Made by a program: the position numbers and the translations under genes. Under the pieces are notes generated by a model. The model ran no database searches and was not told the DNA's origin. It saw only the letters and a program-made list of their open reading frames with translations. This document shows positions 45,827 through 56,849 of a stretch of 64,000 nt of DNA, piece after piece; the stretch's first letter is position 1, and each line of letters opens with the position of its first letter. This DNA comes from Eucommia ulmoides (lineage: Eukaryota; Streptophyta; Magnoliopsida; Garryales; Eucommiaceae), in the NCBI GenBank assembly GCA_016647705.1, contig CM028333.1, positions 24,546,243-24,610,242 on the forward strand, in the 5' to 3' direction.

Positions 45827-47141
45827 CTACTCACATTTGTCAGTCCACTCGAATTTAGATTCCTTGTAGGTCAATCGGGTCAACGGGGCAGTTATAACAC
45901 AAAATCTTTGTACAAACCAACGATAATAACCCGCCAATCCCAAGAAGCTCCGAACCTCGGTCACACTTTTCGGCCTTTCCCATCGGACAACGACTTCAAC
46001 TTTCTCTAGATCCACTTGAATACCATCCCCCGAGATAACATGACCCGAGAATATAACTCTGTCCAACCAACTCACATTTACTGAATTTCGCATACAATTG
46101 CTACTCTCTCAAAGTCTGTAACACAATCTTGAAATGCTCTACATGCTCTTCTTTATTTTGGGAATAGATCAATATGTTATCAATGAACACGATAATAAAC
46201 TGATCTATATAAGGATGGAAGATCCGATTTATCAAATCCATAACGGTAGAAGGGGCATTCGTCAATCCAAACAGCATGACTAAAAATTCATAATGCCTAT
46301 ACCTCGTACGAAACGCCATCTTCGCCACGTCACTGTCTCTGACTTTCAACTGGTGATATCCTAATCAAAGATCTATTTTGGAAAACACCCTGACCTTCTG
46401 CAGTTGGTTGAATAAATCATCAATTCTAGGCAACGGGTATTTATTACGAACCGTCACCTTATTCAATTTCCTGTAATCAATACGCATCCTCAGCGTGCCA
46501 TCCTTCTTCTTTACAAATAACACTGGGGCTTCCCATGGAGAAACGCTAGGTTTGATAAACCCGCGGGCCAACAGATCTTGCAACTGAATCTTCAGTTCCT
46601 CTAGATTGGTAGGCGCCATACGATAGGGTAGAATTGATATAGAAGAAGTCCCTAGTAGTAACTTGATAGTGAATTCAATTTTCCTATCTATTGGCAACCT
46701 TGACAATTCCTCTGGAAATAAATTGGAAAAATCCCTGATCACTGGAATATCTGTCACTTGCACCTCATTCCGACTAGTGTCAATCCCATGTGCGAAGTAA
46801 CCCTGACATCCCTTCTTTAATAATTTCCTGGCCTCTAGAATTGAAATCAAACTAACAGGGGTAATGATTACGTCTCCCAAAAATACAAACTCTAACTCGC
46901 TTAAGATCCAAAAAGTAACTTCTTTTTTAAAATAATCTATCATGGTATGATAACCGGATAGTAAATCCATACCCAGTATCACATCAAAATCATGAATATT
47001 TAGGGGTAACAGATCCACCGACAATTCTCTATTACCTATACGAAGCAGACTGTCTTTATTCGCACTAACTATCAACACGGACTTACAATTCTTGGTTGTT
47101 TCCCATACATCATTCTTTATTAATTTCGTTGTGTTTACCAA
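45827..47141 (-). pseudogene. Tekay-like protease end and reverse transcriptase relic
   Basis: From the 5' side: a protease C-terminal stretch with [20 protein letters not shown] (about 46900-47000); the RT fingers with [20 protein letters not shown] and [20 protein letters not shown], then [16 protein letters not shown] (46365-46620); the palm region with [20 protein letters not shown] (46101-46349); and the thumb/connection with RSFLGLAGYYRWFVQRF (45827-46093). RT would copy the element RNA into DNA. Wording is typical of chromoviral Del/Tekay RT. Several breaks. Confidence 0.9.
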
Positions 47142-47149
47142 TTTTGCAT

Positions 47150-47345
47150 AACTTTTGATTTGTCTATCCGTCAGCCTGGAACATATTTCTAGATCAAGCC
47201 TTTTCTGGAATTGTCTATAACTTGTCTCTTCTGGGTTTTTTTTTTTTTACGAAATTAAGAGCAAATCGAGACAGGATATCGAATTTAATTTCATACTGCT
47301 GAATAGTCATCTTCTCCTGTTTCAATAATATGAACTCCCCCTCCC
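47150..47345 (-). pseudogene. Tekay-like gag fragment
   Basis: A short Gag stretch on the minus strand has an LKQEKMTIQQYEIKFDILSR-like segment near 47270-47330 and [20 protein letters not shown] near 47160-47230. It matches the middle of Del Gag (typically MTV.EYEAKF..LSRFAP..). Zinc-knuckle and N-terminal parts are missing; it joins almost directly to the protease region, so a large internal deletion is likely. Relic. Confidence 0.6.
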
Positions 47346-48032
47346 ATAAAATCACAAGGTTTCCTTAGTATTGCCTAGAAAGCAATTTTATGCATACCCT
47401 TGGATGTTGTACGCTATGATAGAATCCCTGTATATTAGATAGTAGTGCAATGTGTTGCGCAACCCTATAATACCAGTAAGGTGTTGTCTAATAATCCAAT
47501 TAATAACTCAGCATTAGACGAATTAAGTGTGCGCTGTCTCACTATTGGTTTAACAACTAAAACATTAAGTGCTACCGATAGTAAATTCCAATGTCAAGTA
47601 ATACGAATATGATTACTTATCAGTTATAATTTAACATTTAAAACCACTAGCACCCCCACAATCGTAATCCATCCACCACCACCAACAACAACAACACCCA
47701 ATCCACTAACTAGCAGTATCACAATTTCATCGCACCACTAATTGCCAACTTTATAGTTATTCCTGTTAACGGAAAACGAGACTAGGAAAAAAATGCAACA
47801 ACTTTAACCAGTGGTCAAGTTCTCCTATTTACTTATTACTAATTTACTATATATTAAGAGAGGGCCAACAAGACAAATAACAATGCACGATGCCAATGTA
47901 CTATCTAATGCAATGCAATAATTATCACTCACGTGCCGAACCCACCTATCGACACCCTATCCCATGGTTCACTACTAGCAAGATAATATAGCACGTCTAC
48001 AGAACCTATAATCTAAACTCTTATACCACAAA
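47346..48032 (-). other. Tekay-like leader with degenerate PBS
   Basis: Non-coding. A PBS-like TGGTATAAGAG (minus strand, about 48017-48028) lies next to LTR D; it is a one-base variant of the initiator-Met site TGGTATCAGAG. A CACCACCACCAACAACAACA tract (47675-47696) is the only simple repeat. Confidence 0.65.
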
Positions 48033-50511
48033 TGTCACACCCCACCCCGGGCACCCATCAGCTGAGGCCGGGTGTGACGTCGACTTGACACTACTGACCA
48101 ATCAACGAATATCCATACATACATATATACATACAAACACGCGCTACTGCAAGTTTTTCTTCCAAAACAGACATATATCTATTTCAATATTTGGAAATAT
48201 ATCAGTCCCAAATATTCACAACACAAAAATCACAAAAAAACTCAACCATCCACGGTTCGCGTTCGACCAGCCCACCTCCAAAATAATTCTTCCTCTGAAC
48301 TCTATCTAGCGGCAGTAGTGGACCCATTCCTAGCTGTGGCACCTAAAACCAAATATTTTATTGGTGTACTGTCTTCATAATATAAAAATATTTTATGGAT
48401 TAAGCACAATTATCAAATACCACCTTTCAAAATATAATATCATATATACCAGGCTGGAAATCAATTTCCACTATCATCAATGCCATAAAATAATATATTT
48501 ACGTCAACCCACTTAAAATAATATATTTAAGCCAATCAATTCAGGCAGTTCATCGAATAATAAAATACCCTACACATCGTTTCCTACTAGCCATATGATC
48601 GTTTTTAACTCACAATCAGGAGTTACGACGGTACCGTAACCTCTACAACTGTATTATCTAACGTGACTATCAGTGCCAGGGCTATTTATTATCCCCAATG
48701 GTAGGGCTACCACCCGCAGAATTTGCACTCTTGGCGGGTCAATCAACCACTTGCAGGACTAATCCTCCCGACAAGTCATAATAATCAACCACCTACAGGA
48801 TTAATCCTCCTTAAAGGTCATAATAATTAACCACCTGCAGGACTAATTCTCTTGGCAGGTCATAATATAATCAACCACCAGTAGAACTAGCACTCCTAAC
48901 AGGTCATAATAATCAACCACCTATAGGACTAATCCTCCTGACAGGTCATAATATCAACAACCACCTGCATGACTAATCCTCTTGACAGGTCATAATATAA
49001 TCAACCACCTGTAGGATTGCCCTCCTAACAGGTCAATATCATCCCGCAGGGCATGCCCTCCTAACGGGATCAAACTATGGCATAGTCAAACAAAAATTAC
49101 TTCCCACATCTAAAATCTACTTGATCCACATAAGTCATAAAATCGTCCAATTTTAATAAACACTTTTTTTTTTCTTTCCACAATTTGTACAAAAAATATA
49201 ATTTGTAAATTTACATAGAAGACAGTACATTCACCTCAATTTCCACACTGTAAAAATACCGTCGTCAAAACTACCTGGATGCTAACGCCTGTGAACCTAA
49301 CAGCAATAGGGCCTAAATTAATATTTTATTTAAAATAAAATTACTATGCAATACGTGGCCCTATCATGCACAACTTCCCATTCCCCCAAATTTAATTATA
49401 CAAAATTATTATTTTCCCCAGTTCCCTACATTAATATTTACTGTACAAAATTATTATAATTAACGGTTGCAAAAATTATTGTCAAGATTACAAAAATCTA
49501 ATGTTAATAATTTAATTTTGAAGAAAATATTAATCGACTGGATCGTTACCTGTTCCGAATCTTCCGCCGACCGAGAAGTGGGTTTTTTTTTTTTTTTTTT
49601 TTGGTTTCTGCGTGCTAGATCTCACTGCTACGGTGACCCGCCCTCTCTCTTCACCCACCGTCCGCGACGCGTTCTCTCTCACTACCTCTCACTCACTGCC
49701 GACCATCCTACACCGATCACACGCACACGCACAGTAGCGGCACGCACACATACACTTAACCGACGACACGTACACACATGCCGATCAACACACACACACT
49801 CACACTGGACACACACTCATTGACCGAAACACACACCCCACTCACCGAAAGGAAGGCGACGACCACACACACACACACACTCGTCAGAAGAGCACACATA
49901 CACCGACAACACTGAAGAATACACACACACATACAATCACCGCCTGAACCCAACAACCCACCGACGACATCCCACGACGATAACACAGCACCGAAGTGAA
50001 CGACCACACCATTAAACGGACGGATAGCGCACACACACATACTCAGGCTGAACGACGAACAAAAACACACACATACACACACAAACCAGACTGAACGAAC
50101 GGCCACACCCACGTCAGACTGCACACACTGCCGACGATGACCGACAACACACCCACCCACTGACGATGACACCCCCAAGCCACTGGACGAACAATAATAT
50201 ACACCGGCGACGACAACACGCACAGAGCACACTTCTGACCGACTGATGTCTCTCTCTCTTCTATTTTTTTTTTGGTTGGGGTGCAATGTATGTGAATATA
50301 TATATATATATATATTAATTTTTCTAAATTATATTAATCTCCCATAATTATCTTTAATTTACTAGTTAAACCCACAATCTAAAATTAATATTATCATATT
50401 AACCCCTAAATTTTTTAAAATAAATAATAAATGATACAATCTACCCCGTTATTTTCTAAATGTTCTAAATACAGCTAATGATTATGCGTATGCAGAAATT
50501 AGGTTCTTACA
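48033..50511 (-). repeat. Tekay-like 5' LTR D (2479 bp)
   Basis: Partner of LTR C over its whole length; starts TGTCACACCCCACCCC and ends GGTTCTTACA. It carries the minisatellite (48707-49073), a CA/CG-rich zone (49700-50230) and (AT)n (50297-50315). Confidence 0.9.
48707..49073. repeat. hairpin minisatellite in LTR D
   Basis: Same unit plan as in LTR C. The last unit pairs ATCCCG (49041-49046) with CGGGAT (49065-49070), and its core is a perfect 12-bp palindrome AGGGCATGCCCT (49048-49059) where LTR C has a different core. One unit reads ACCTG/CAGGT where the LTR C equivalent is mispaired. Confidence 0.85.
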
Positions 50512-50516
50512 CTGTT

Positions 50517-51500
50517 GACTCTCGTCAACAGATCAAAAGCAAGTTAGACAAAGGTTTAGCCTTTAGACGAGCTGGTTACGCTATTAAAAGATACTGAAAT
50601 GCCTTTCTCTTTCGATATCTTGGTTGAACCATTATCTGAGTAGTTTGATCCCACAAAATTTGAGAAGTACAATGGGAAAGTATATTCGGTGGACCATATT
50701 TGCCAATTCAAGCACGTCATGAATCTTTATGGGTCAAGTGACTCGACGCTTTGTAGTGCTTTCGCCACGGCCTTAAAGGGTTCTGCCATTTAGTGACTGC
50801 ATTCGCTCCATAACAACTTCATCACGTCATTCATGGAATTCAAAAAGATATTTATCAACCGCTTCATAACCTATTAAAGATTGATGAGGGGTCCTAATTA
50901 TTTGTTGGCACTGCATCAAGAAAAATGGGAGACCCTACAATAGTACATGAGCCGCTTCAACGAGAAACTGACATGCATTGAGGGCTGTGACACTAATCTT
51001 GTTATTAATTCATTTATGTCAATGTTATTCCATGGCCGATTTCAAGATTGTCTCACGAAGAAAAATCCTTGGAGTATGGCGGAGTTGATGAAAAAGGCTA
51101 AGCCCTACATGAAGTTGGAAGACGTTAAGCTCGCATGACATGGTAGAGGATCTTCCAAGGATCACCTCAGACGAAACAAGAAGGACCACAGCAAGGCCAA
51201 GACCAGCGGTTCTGACATTCGAAAAGATCGGTTGCGCAGCTCAGGATCTAAACCAGAAGCTAGGCAAGAGCCAAACCTACCTGGTTTACGAATGTCGATC
51301 TCAAGAATTCTGCATGAGATACGTGCATCTGAGGTAATCCAATGGCCTCCCAGGCAGCCTACTAAGTCCAACAGGAAGAACATATCAAAGTACTGTGATT
51401 TCCATAGGGACCATAATCACGATACGGATGATTGCTAGGAGCTCAAAAAGGAGATCAAATGGCTGGCTAATATGGGTCAGCTGTGTGACTACCTACAAGA
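50517..51500 (+). pseudogene. Tat no. 2 gag core and zinc finger
   Basis: Core wording VDHICQFKHVMNLYGSSDST, KGSAI and YMSRFNEKLTCIEGCD, then FQDCLTKKNPWSMAELMKKA (50690-51137) follows the Tat/Retand Gag plan (F..HM...G..D...CR.F...LKG.A; Y..RF; KNPP.TMAEL..RA). The zinc-finger stretch YCDFHRDHNHDTDDC (about 51389-51436) matches the YC.FH.DHGHDTE.C form of Tat Gag, followed by ELKKEIKWLANMGQL. Gag assembles the particle and binds RNA. Broken. Confidence 0.85.
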
Positions 51501-51699
51501 ACACTCAAGAGATAAAAAAAAAAAAAGGCCTAGAAACGAAGGCCTTCATGAAAAAAATCATGATAAAGAGCACAAAAAGAATCGCCCCAACGAGAATCGC
51601 GAAGTGATCTTCATGATAAACTCTGATGGGTTACCAGAGAATCTAACCGTGAACGGTGGAGGAAAGTCTGTGAAGCAACAATAGAAATAACTGCAAGTC

Positions 51700-52075
51700 T
51701 GGGAACAGTCATCACCTTATCAGATGAGGATTGTAAATGGATCGTCCATCCCCATGAGGATGTTCTAGTCATCACTCTTTGGATATCCAGTTTCCAGGTA
51801 AGACGAATTCTAGAAGATAATGGTAGTTCTGCTAATATTATTTTTGTGCCCAATTCGAATGCTAGTTTCACCCATACAGTTATGGTAGGGTTCAACGGCG
51901 ACGTTAGCTCTCCACATGGGAAGATCACCTTATTTGTCACTACGAATAAGGAGGAACAGGGGTACACCAAAGAAACAAAGTTCATAGTGATAGACTCTTC
52001 ATTGCCTTATAATACAATACTAGGACGTTCATGGCTACATGCGATGGGCACTGTGTCATTAACGTACCACTAGTA
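51700..52075 (+). pseudogene. Tat no. 2 aspartic protease relic
   Basis: A protease-like stretch with RRILEDNGSSANIIFVPNS (active-site region, about 51800-51855), a middle part SSPHGKITLFVTTNKEEQGY, and the C-terminal FIVIDSSLPYNTILGRSWLH (about 51984-52045), which is the usual YN.ILGR..L hallmark of Tat proteases. It would cut the Gag-Pol polyprotein. Relic. Confidence 0.8.
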
Positions 52076-52319
52076 TGTCAAGTATGCCAAGGGTGGATCT
52101 GTAGTAGTGATAAGAGGTGATTAGGTGGCATCGAGGCAATGTTATGTTGTAGCTATAAATAGAAAGAATAAGCCTTTGTAGCAATTAAAGCATGTACATG
52201 AAACAGCTCTATCAGAAAGCTAAACCAATAAAATCGATGATTTCAGGGAGCATGCCAGTGTGATTCAACCAGCTGAGCTGGTATGAGAGATTACCTTAAA
52301 TTAGGGTGCTCAAAAGCTG

Positions 52320-53095
52320 ATGACAGGAGAATTATTAAGCCAAACTGAGACCGAGGAGATCTGCAGGCTGCTCCAAGAGAATTTGGATGTCTTTTCCTGG
52401 ACTCTAGAGGACATAAAGAGTATTAGCCCGGTTATTGCGGTCTACCACCTTAATATCTCCAGATCTTATCCTCTAGTGAGACAGAAAATGAGAACTTTTA
52501 GCCCTATGAAAGAACAATTGATCGAAGTTGAGATGAAAAGACTGTTCTCCATTGGCCACATAAGGGAAGTTATGTACCCGAAGTGGTTGGCTAACCAAGT
52601 CCTCGTCAAAAAGAAGAACAAAAGTAGAGAATGTGCATGGACTTCACTGACCTCAATCAAGCATGCCCAAAAGACTGTTATCCAATGTCGAAGATAGATC
52701 AGAAGGTAGATACAACAATAGGGCACCAGTGGCTGACCATGATGGATGCTTATGCAAGTTATAATCAGATCCGCATGGATCAACAAGATGAGGAAAGGAC
52801 AACATTCATCACACCAATAGGTACTTACTATTATAAAGTAATGTCGTTTGGTTTAAGAAATATAAGAGCTACATATCAGCGGTTAGTGAATCGTATCTTT
52901 CAAGATCAGATTAGAGCAACTATGGAGATTTACATAGATGATATGCTCGTTAAGAGCTCCAGAAAAGAGGACCACCTTGGCCATTTGGCAGAAGCTTTTT
53001 CTATACTGAGAAAATACAACATGAAGCTAAATCTAGAAAAATACACTTTGGGAATTGTATATGGAAAATTTCTGGGCTTTATAGTAAGCTAGACT
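52320..53095 (+). pseudogene. Tat no. 2 reverse transcriptase relic
   Basis: Upstream linker TETEEICRLLQENLDVFSWT (52340-52400), then VMYPKWLANQVLVKKKNK, MCMDFTDLNQACPKDCYPMS, IDQKVDTTIGHQWLTMMDAY, MSFGLRNIRATYQRLVNRIF and the palm stretch MEIYIDDMLVKSSRKEDHLG (about 52920-52985). These are the standard RT blocks; ACPKD.YP and VKS..EDHL wording is typical of the Tat lineage. The active-site aspartate pair is visible (IDD). Broken elsewhere. Confidence 0.9.
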
Positions 53096-53790
53096 GGCAT
53101 CATGGTGGACTCTGGTTAAATAGAAGTTGTCAAGAACATGAAATCCCCTGCGACTATAAGAGAAGTTCAAGTACTAACAAAACGGTTGGTTGCGTTGAAC
53201 ATATTTATCTCTAAATTTACTGACAGGTGTGCTATTTTCTCCAAGATTTTGAGGGGGAGTAAAATATTTCAGTGGGGTGATGACTGTGAACAAGCACTCC
53301 ATCCATCAAAGATTATTTGGGCTCAATTAAGATGTTAGCCAAAGTAAACCCAGGGAAAGAACTCTATCTTTATCTGGCGATGACACTTGTAGCAGTCAGT
53401 GTTGCGCTAGTAAAAGATCACACGGGAGGGCAGACACCGGTTTACTACATAAGCAAGTCACTAGTTCCAGCAGAAACTCGCTACACTAGGTTAGAGAAAC
53501 TTGCCCCGGCTTTGGTGACCGCAACATGAAAGTTCATACTATATTTCTAGCTACACGTGATTAATGTGTTGACTTTATACCCACTCTGAGCAATAATGCA
53601 TAGGCCAGAGGCATTAGGCCATCTTATGAAGTGGGCTATGGAACTTGGTGAGTTTTTCATCACATACAAGCCTAGGACTGCAATCAATGGACAAGTTTTG
53701 GCAGACTTTATTGTAGAACTGACTTCTCCAGCTGAAGCTGCTACGCAAAATGGAGAGTGCAGGGATCAATCAGTTGCACCATAGAAGCTC
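53096..53790 (+). pseudogene. Tat no. 2 connection and RNase H relic
   Basis: Wording AKVNPGKELYLYLAMTLVAV then KDHTGGQTPVYYISKSLVPA and ETRYTRLEKLAPALVTAT (53338-53527), then RPEALGHLMKWAMELGEFFI and NGQVLADFIVELT (53599-53745). This is the conventional Ty3/gypsy RNase H, degrading the RNA strand after reverse transcription. VLADFIVE is the usual end of this domain in Tat elements. Broken. Confidence 0.85.
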
Positions 53791-54180
53791 TAGGTTGACG
53801 GTGCTTAGAATATGAAGGGGTGTGGCATGGGCATATTTTTGTAAACACCTGAAGGAGATCAGTTTGAAAAAGTGGTACAACTAGGCTTTCGAACCTCCAA
53901 CAATGAAGCAGAGTATAAAGCAGTAATCATTGGGTTGACTCTGGCTAATGAGTTAGGCGCCTAGCTTCTTGAGGTTAAGTCAAACTTACAACTGATGGTC
54001 AATCAGATTAATAGAGTGTTCATTGTTAATGAGGAATGATTGCGCTTTTGCGTTGAGAAAGTAAAAGAGCTTATCTCCTCATTCCAAGATTGCAAGTTTG
54101 AAGCCATCCCTAGGACTGAAAACATAAAGGTAGATGCTTTATCAGTACTAGCTTCTACTTTTGGGCCTGATTAGCAGTCT
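53791..54180 (+). pseudogene. Tat no. 2 second (archaeal-type) RNase H relic
   Basis: A second RNase H-like stretch follows: NMKGCGMGIF, TPEGDQFEKVVQLGFRTSNN, EAEYKAVIIGLTLANELGA, LLEVKSNLQLMVNQI and FCVEKVKELISSFQDCKFEA. The NNEAEY..(L/I).GL..A.ELG core and the V.SD.QL..NQ pattern identify the additional aRNH domain found only in the Tat lineage of plant Ty3/gypsy. Its presence fixes the lineage. Broken. Confidence 0.85.
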
Positions 54181-55225
54181 AAACTAGTGGAATTCCTTGA
54201 TCAACCATCCATAGCAGATCCAATTAACCAATGCGCATGCATAGGTCAACTAGACTAGGAAGAAGATTGGAGAACTCTTTTAATTCGTTACTTAAAAAAG
54301 GGAATCTTACCAGAAGACAAGGATTTTGCCAAGAAAATTTTATACAAAGTTTCGTGGTATGTTTTAGCCAATGGCAAACTACATAAACGATCTTTCTCCC
54401 AACATTTGTTGCTTTGTTTAGGACCAAAGAAAGCTACCTATGTCCTACAATAAATACATGAAGGGATTTGCAAAAATCACCAAGATGGAATAACCTTAGT
54501 TCACAAGGTACTAAGAGTGGGATATTACTGGCTAACTATGCGCATTGATGCGCAAAAATACGTGAAGAAATGTGACAAGTGCCAACTCTTCTCCAATGAT
54601 ATCAAAGTCCCTACTCAACTACAGACTCTAATAATCAACCCATGGCCATCCGCTCAATGGGGGATGGATGTGCTAAGTCCTTTTACTTCAGCACTGGGAA
54701 ACAAGAAATACCTGCTGGTGGTAATTGATTATTTCCCCAAATAGGTAGAAGTTGAAGCCTTTACAACTGTGGGAGAGAATGAAATGAAGAATTTTCTTTG
54801 GAAAAATACCATCTATCATTTCGATATCCCAACAGTTCTCATTTCTAATAATGGGACATCTTTTACTAGTGGCAAGGTTGCATTGATGTACGATGAGTTA
54901 AAAATTCAACATCAAACATCCAGCTAGATGTACCCACAAGCCAATGGACAAGCAGATGTGACAAATCGTTCTATCAAGCAGGCACTCAAGAAATGCCTGG
55001 ATGATGCCAAAGAAAAGTGGGTTGAAGAACTCCCAAGAGTGTTATGGGCTCACCGAACCACTCCGAAGTCTGCCAACGGGGAAACACCTTTCTTCCTGAC
55101 TTACGGCATCAAAGTTTTGGTTACAGTAGAGATAGGAGTGTCGTCCAGGCGAGATGACACAATCAACCTGGTGGAGAACGCAGAAATTAGGCGAGAAGAA
55201 ATAGACTTGCTAGAAGAAAGACATG
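54181..55225 (+). pseudogene. Tat no. 2 integrase relic, cut by an insertion
   Basis: Zinc-binding wording MRIDAQKYVKKCDKCQLFSN (about 54540-54600), core WPSAQWGMDVLSPFTSALGN and KKYLLVVIDYF, then ISNNGTSFTSGKV and YPQANGQADVTNRSIKQALK, and the post-core WVEELPRVLWAHRTTPKSAN with SSRRDDTINLVENAEIRREE ending at LLEERH. The reading is interrupted at 55225 by the TGATAGGTGT element and resumes at 60750. Integrase would insert the cDNA. Several breaks. Confidence 0.88.
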
Positions 55226-56662
55226 TGATAGTTGTAATTTATCTATTAATCCCCAAGCCGATTTTGGTACTTTTTGATTATTTTTATGGCATTTTAATAT
55301 GTTTTTATTTGTTTCGTTATAAATCAGGTGTTTGGGTTAAAAATGGACTAAAATGATCCATAAACAATCAAGTCGATGGAAGAACGGTGGAGAAAAAAAA
55401 CAAAACGGACAATGTTCATAATCTACACCATCACGGTAAAACCACCACTGCAGCAGTTAAAGTACATAGAGTTGTTGAATTCTTCATTGTTGCAGCGGTG
55501 AAACCACCGCTGCAGTGTTCAAAATGCAGAGAGCTCCACCACTGTAGCAGTGGATCCACCGCTGCAGTGGGCATCTGGCAGAAAGCCACCGACCTCTCCA
55601 CCGTTGCAGTGGTGGGACCGTCCTCTCCACCGCTGCAGCGGTCGAACAACAGATCTTTTAGGATATTTTAAAATATTTTGAGATATTTTGAATTTTATAT
55701 ATATCTTCCATCTTCTCCCCAAACACAAGGAACATTTTCGAGAGTGTCTAAAGAGCTCCAAGGCCTATCAACCAAGAGAAGATCACAAAGTCAAGAAGAC
55801 AAAACGTTCTCGGAGAGATTTTAGCGACGGTTCTTCGAATAACGGCTCGTTTCCTCGTTTTTCTCTTTATCTCTTAGTTTTGGTTAATAGTTTTGTATAT
55901 ATTTAGCTTGTATTTTATTTTATATGTGGTTATGGACATGGAAAACTAAACATATATTGTCTAGAGAGCGATTCGTGTATGAAAATGTTGTTTGAATAAA
56001 TCTATATTTCGTTAATGGTTGTTCCTGTTTATCCGATTGTGTTTACCGTTTTATTACAATCTTAATATGCTTGTTATGGTATTCAGGTTGATTTTGAGAA
56101 TATGGGGTTTGACACTCAGGAGAGGTAACTCCAAATTCGGATTAGGGTTTAAACAAAACGCGATGATCTAATGACCCGGGAGGATATTAGAAAATGTGCA
56201 ATCTGTGACATTAGAGAAAGACTCGTGTAACCAAGTGTCGTATAGACACTCGAGGGGGACTTTGGCATTGACACAAAGTCACATATTCATTCACTTTACA
56301 CTCGGAAGAGGTAGTGAATGAGATTTCAATACTGATATTGTCGATAGGATGAATGTCGTTAATGTAAACTAGATTGAAACGAACATGTTTAAGTAGACAA
56401 AGTTAATCCCTAGACAATTTACTCCCTTAAACGTCAATATTAGTATATTAGGTTAATTAGTTTAATTAGTTAATTAATTTAGTATATTATTTTATTAACA
56501 AAAACTATATTTTTTATCGCCTAAATAAAGTTAGGTTATGACAATTAAGGTTCTCAACAATAATCTACACCAGTCCTTATGGATACGACAACGCTTACTC
56601 TTCCCACTCTACTAAAACTTGACTCGTACACTTACGGTAAAAATAGTGACGTAATTCCACCA
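55226..56662 (+). repeat. TGATAGGTGT-family 5' LTR
   Basis: Carries the CCACCGCTGCAGCGGTGG hairpin zone (55428-55645) and the GGGTTTGACACTC..GAGGTAAC zone, and ends near ACGTAATTCCACCA. The exact 3' edge is uncertain by a few bases because the two copies differ there. Confidence 0.85.
55428..55645. repeat. CCACCGCTGCAGCGGT hairpin array
   Basis: Perfect stems TGCAGCGGTG/CACCGCTGCA with loop AAAC (55491-55514), CCACTG/CAGTGG with loop TAG (55539-55553), CCACC/GGTGG (55598-55615), and the 14-bp palindrome ACCGCTGCAGCGGT (55629-55642). Diverged copies lie at 25508-25640, 59580-59740 and 63180-63335. Confidence 0.88.
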
Positions 56663-56700
56663 AGTTTTTTGCACCGTTGCCGAGGATTGGTTTTTAGATT
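56663..56700 (+). other. primer-binding site, GCACCGTTGCCGAGG type
   Basis: AGTTTTTTGCACCGTTGCCG followed by AGGATTGG matches the AG-TTTTTGGCGCCGTTGCCGGGG context at the start of Athila-type internal regions, with small differences. Confidence 0.8.
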
Positions 56701-56849
56701 GTTGTTGATATTGTGAGTAAGTAACTTGATTTTAATTTAGGCATTTATCGTGTTTATAATTTTTGTTTTGTAGTTTTGTTTTTCTTGCAACGTACTTAAC
56801 AATGTTAGATCAACAAGTGCTATTGCATTTCTTTTAATGGGATTCTGAG

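Larger units (their letters stand above)
41922..50511 (-). mobile_element. Tekay/Del-like chromovirus-type gypsy element, internally deleted
   Basis: LTRs at 41922-44494 (C) and 48033-50511 (D) with identical TSDs CTGTT (41917-41921 and 50512-50516). On the minus strand, D is the 5' LTR, followed by a degenerate TGGTATAAGAG PBS, a gag piece, a protease piece, RT, RNase H, an integrase core and a polypurine stretch (AGGGGGGAAGGGT) before LTR C. The phrase TTTCGGGACGAAATATCCTT next to that tract is typical of Del/Tekay. Most of Gag, the integrase C-terminus and any chromodomain are missing. In a 145-bp sample the LTRs differ at about 6%. Broken. Confidence 0.9.

Noticed and set aside
49756-50286. 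176-codon minus-strand open frame
   Set aside because: Same low-complexity CACACA zone as in LTR C; the composition explains the open frame.
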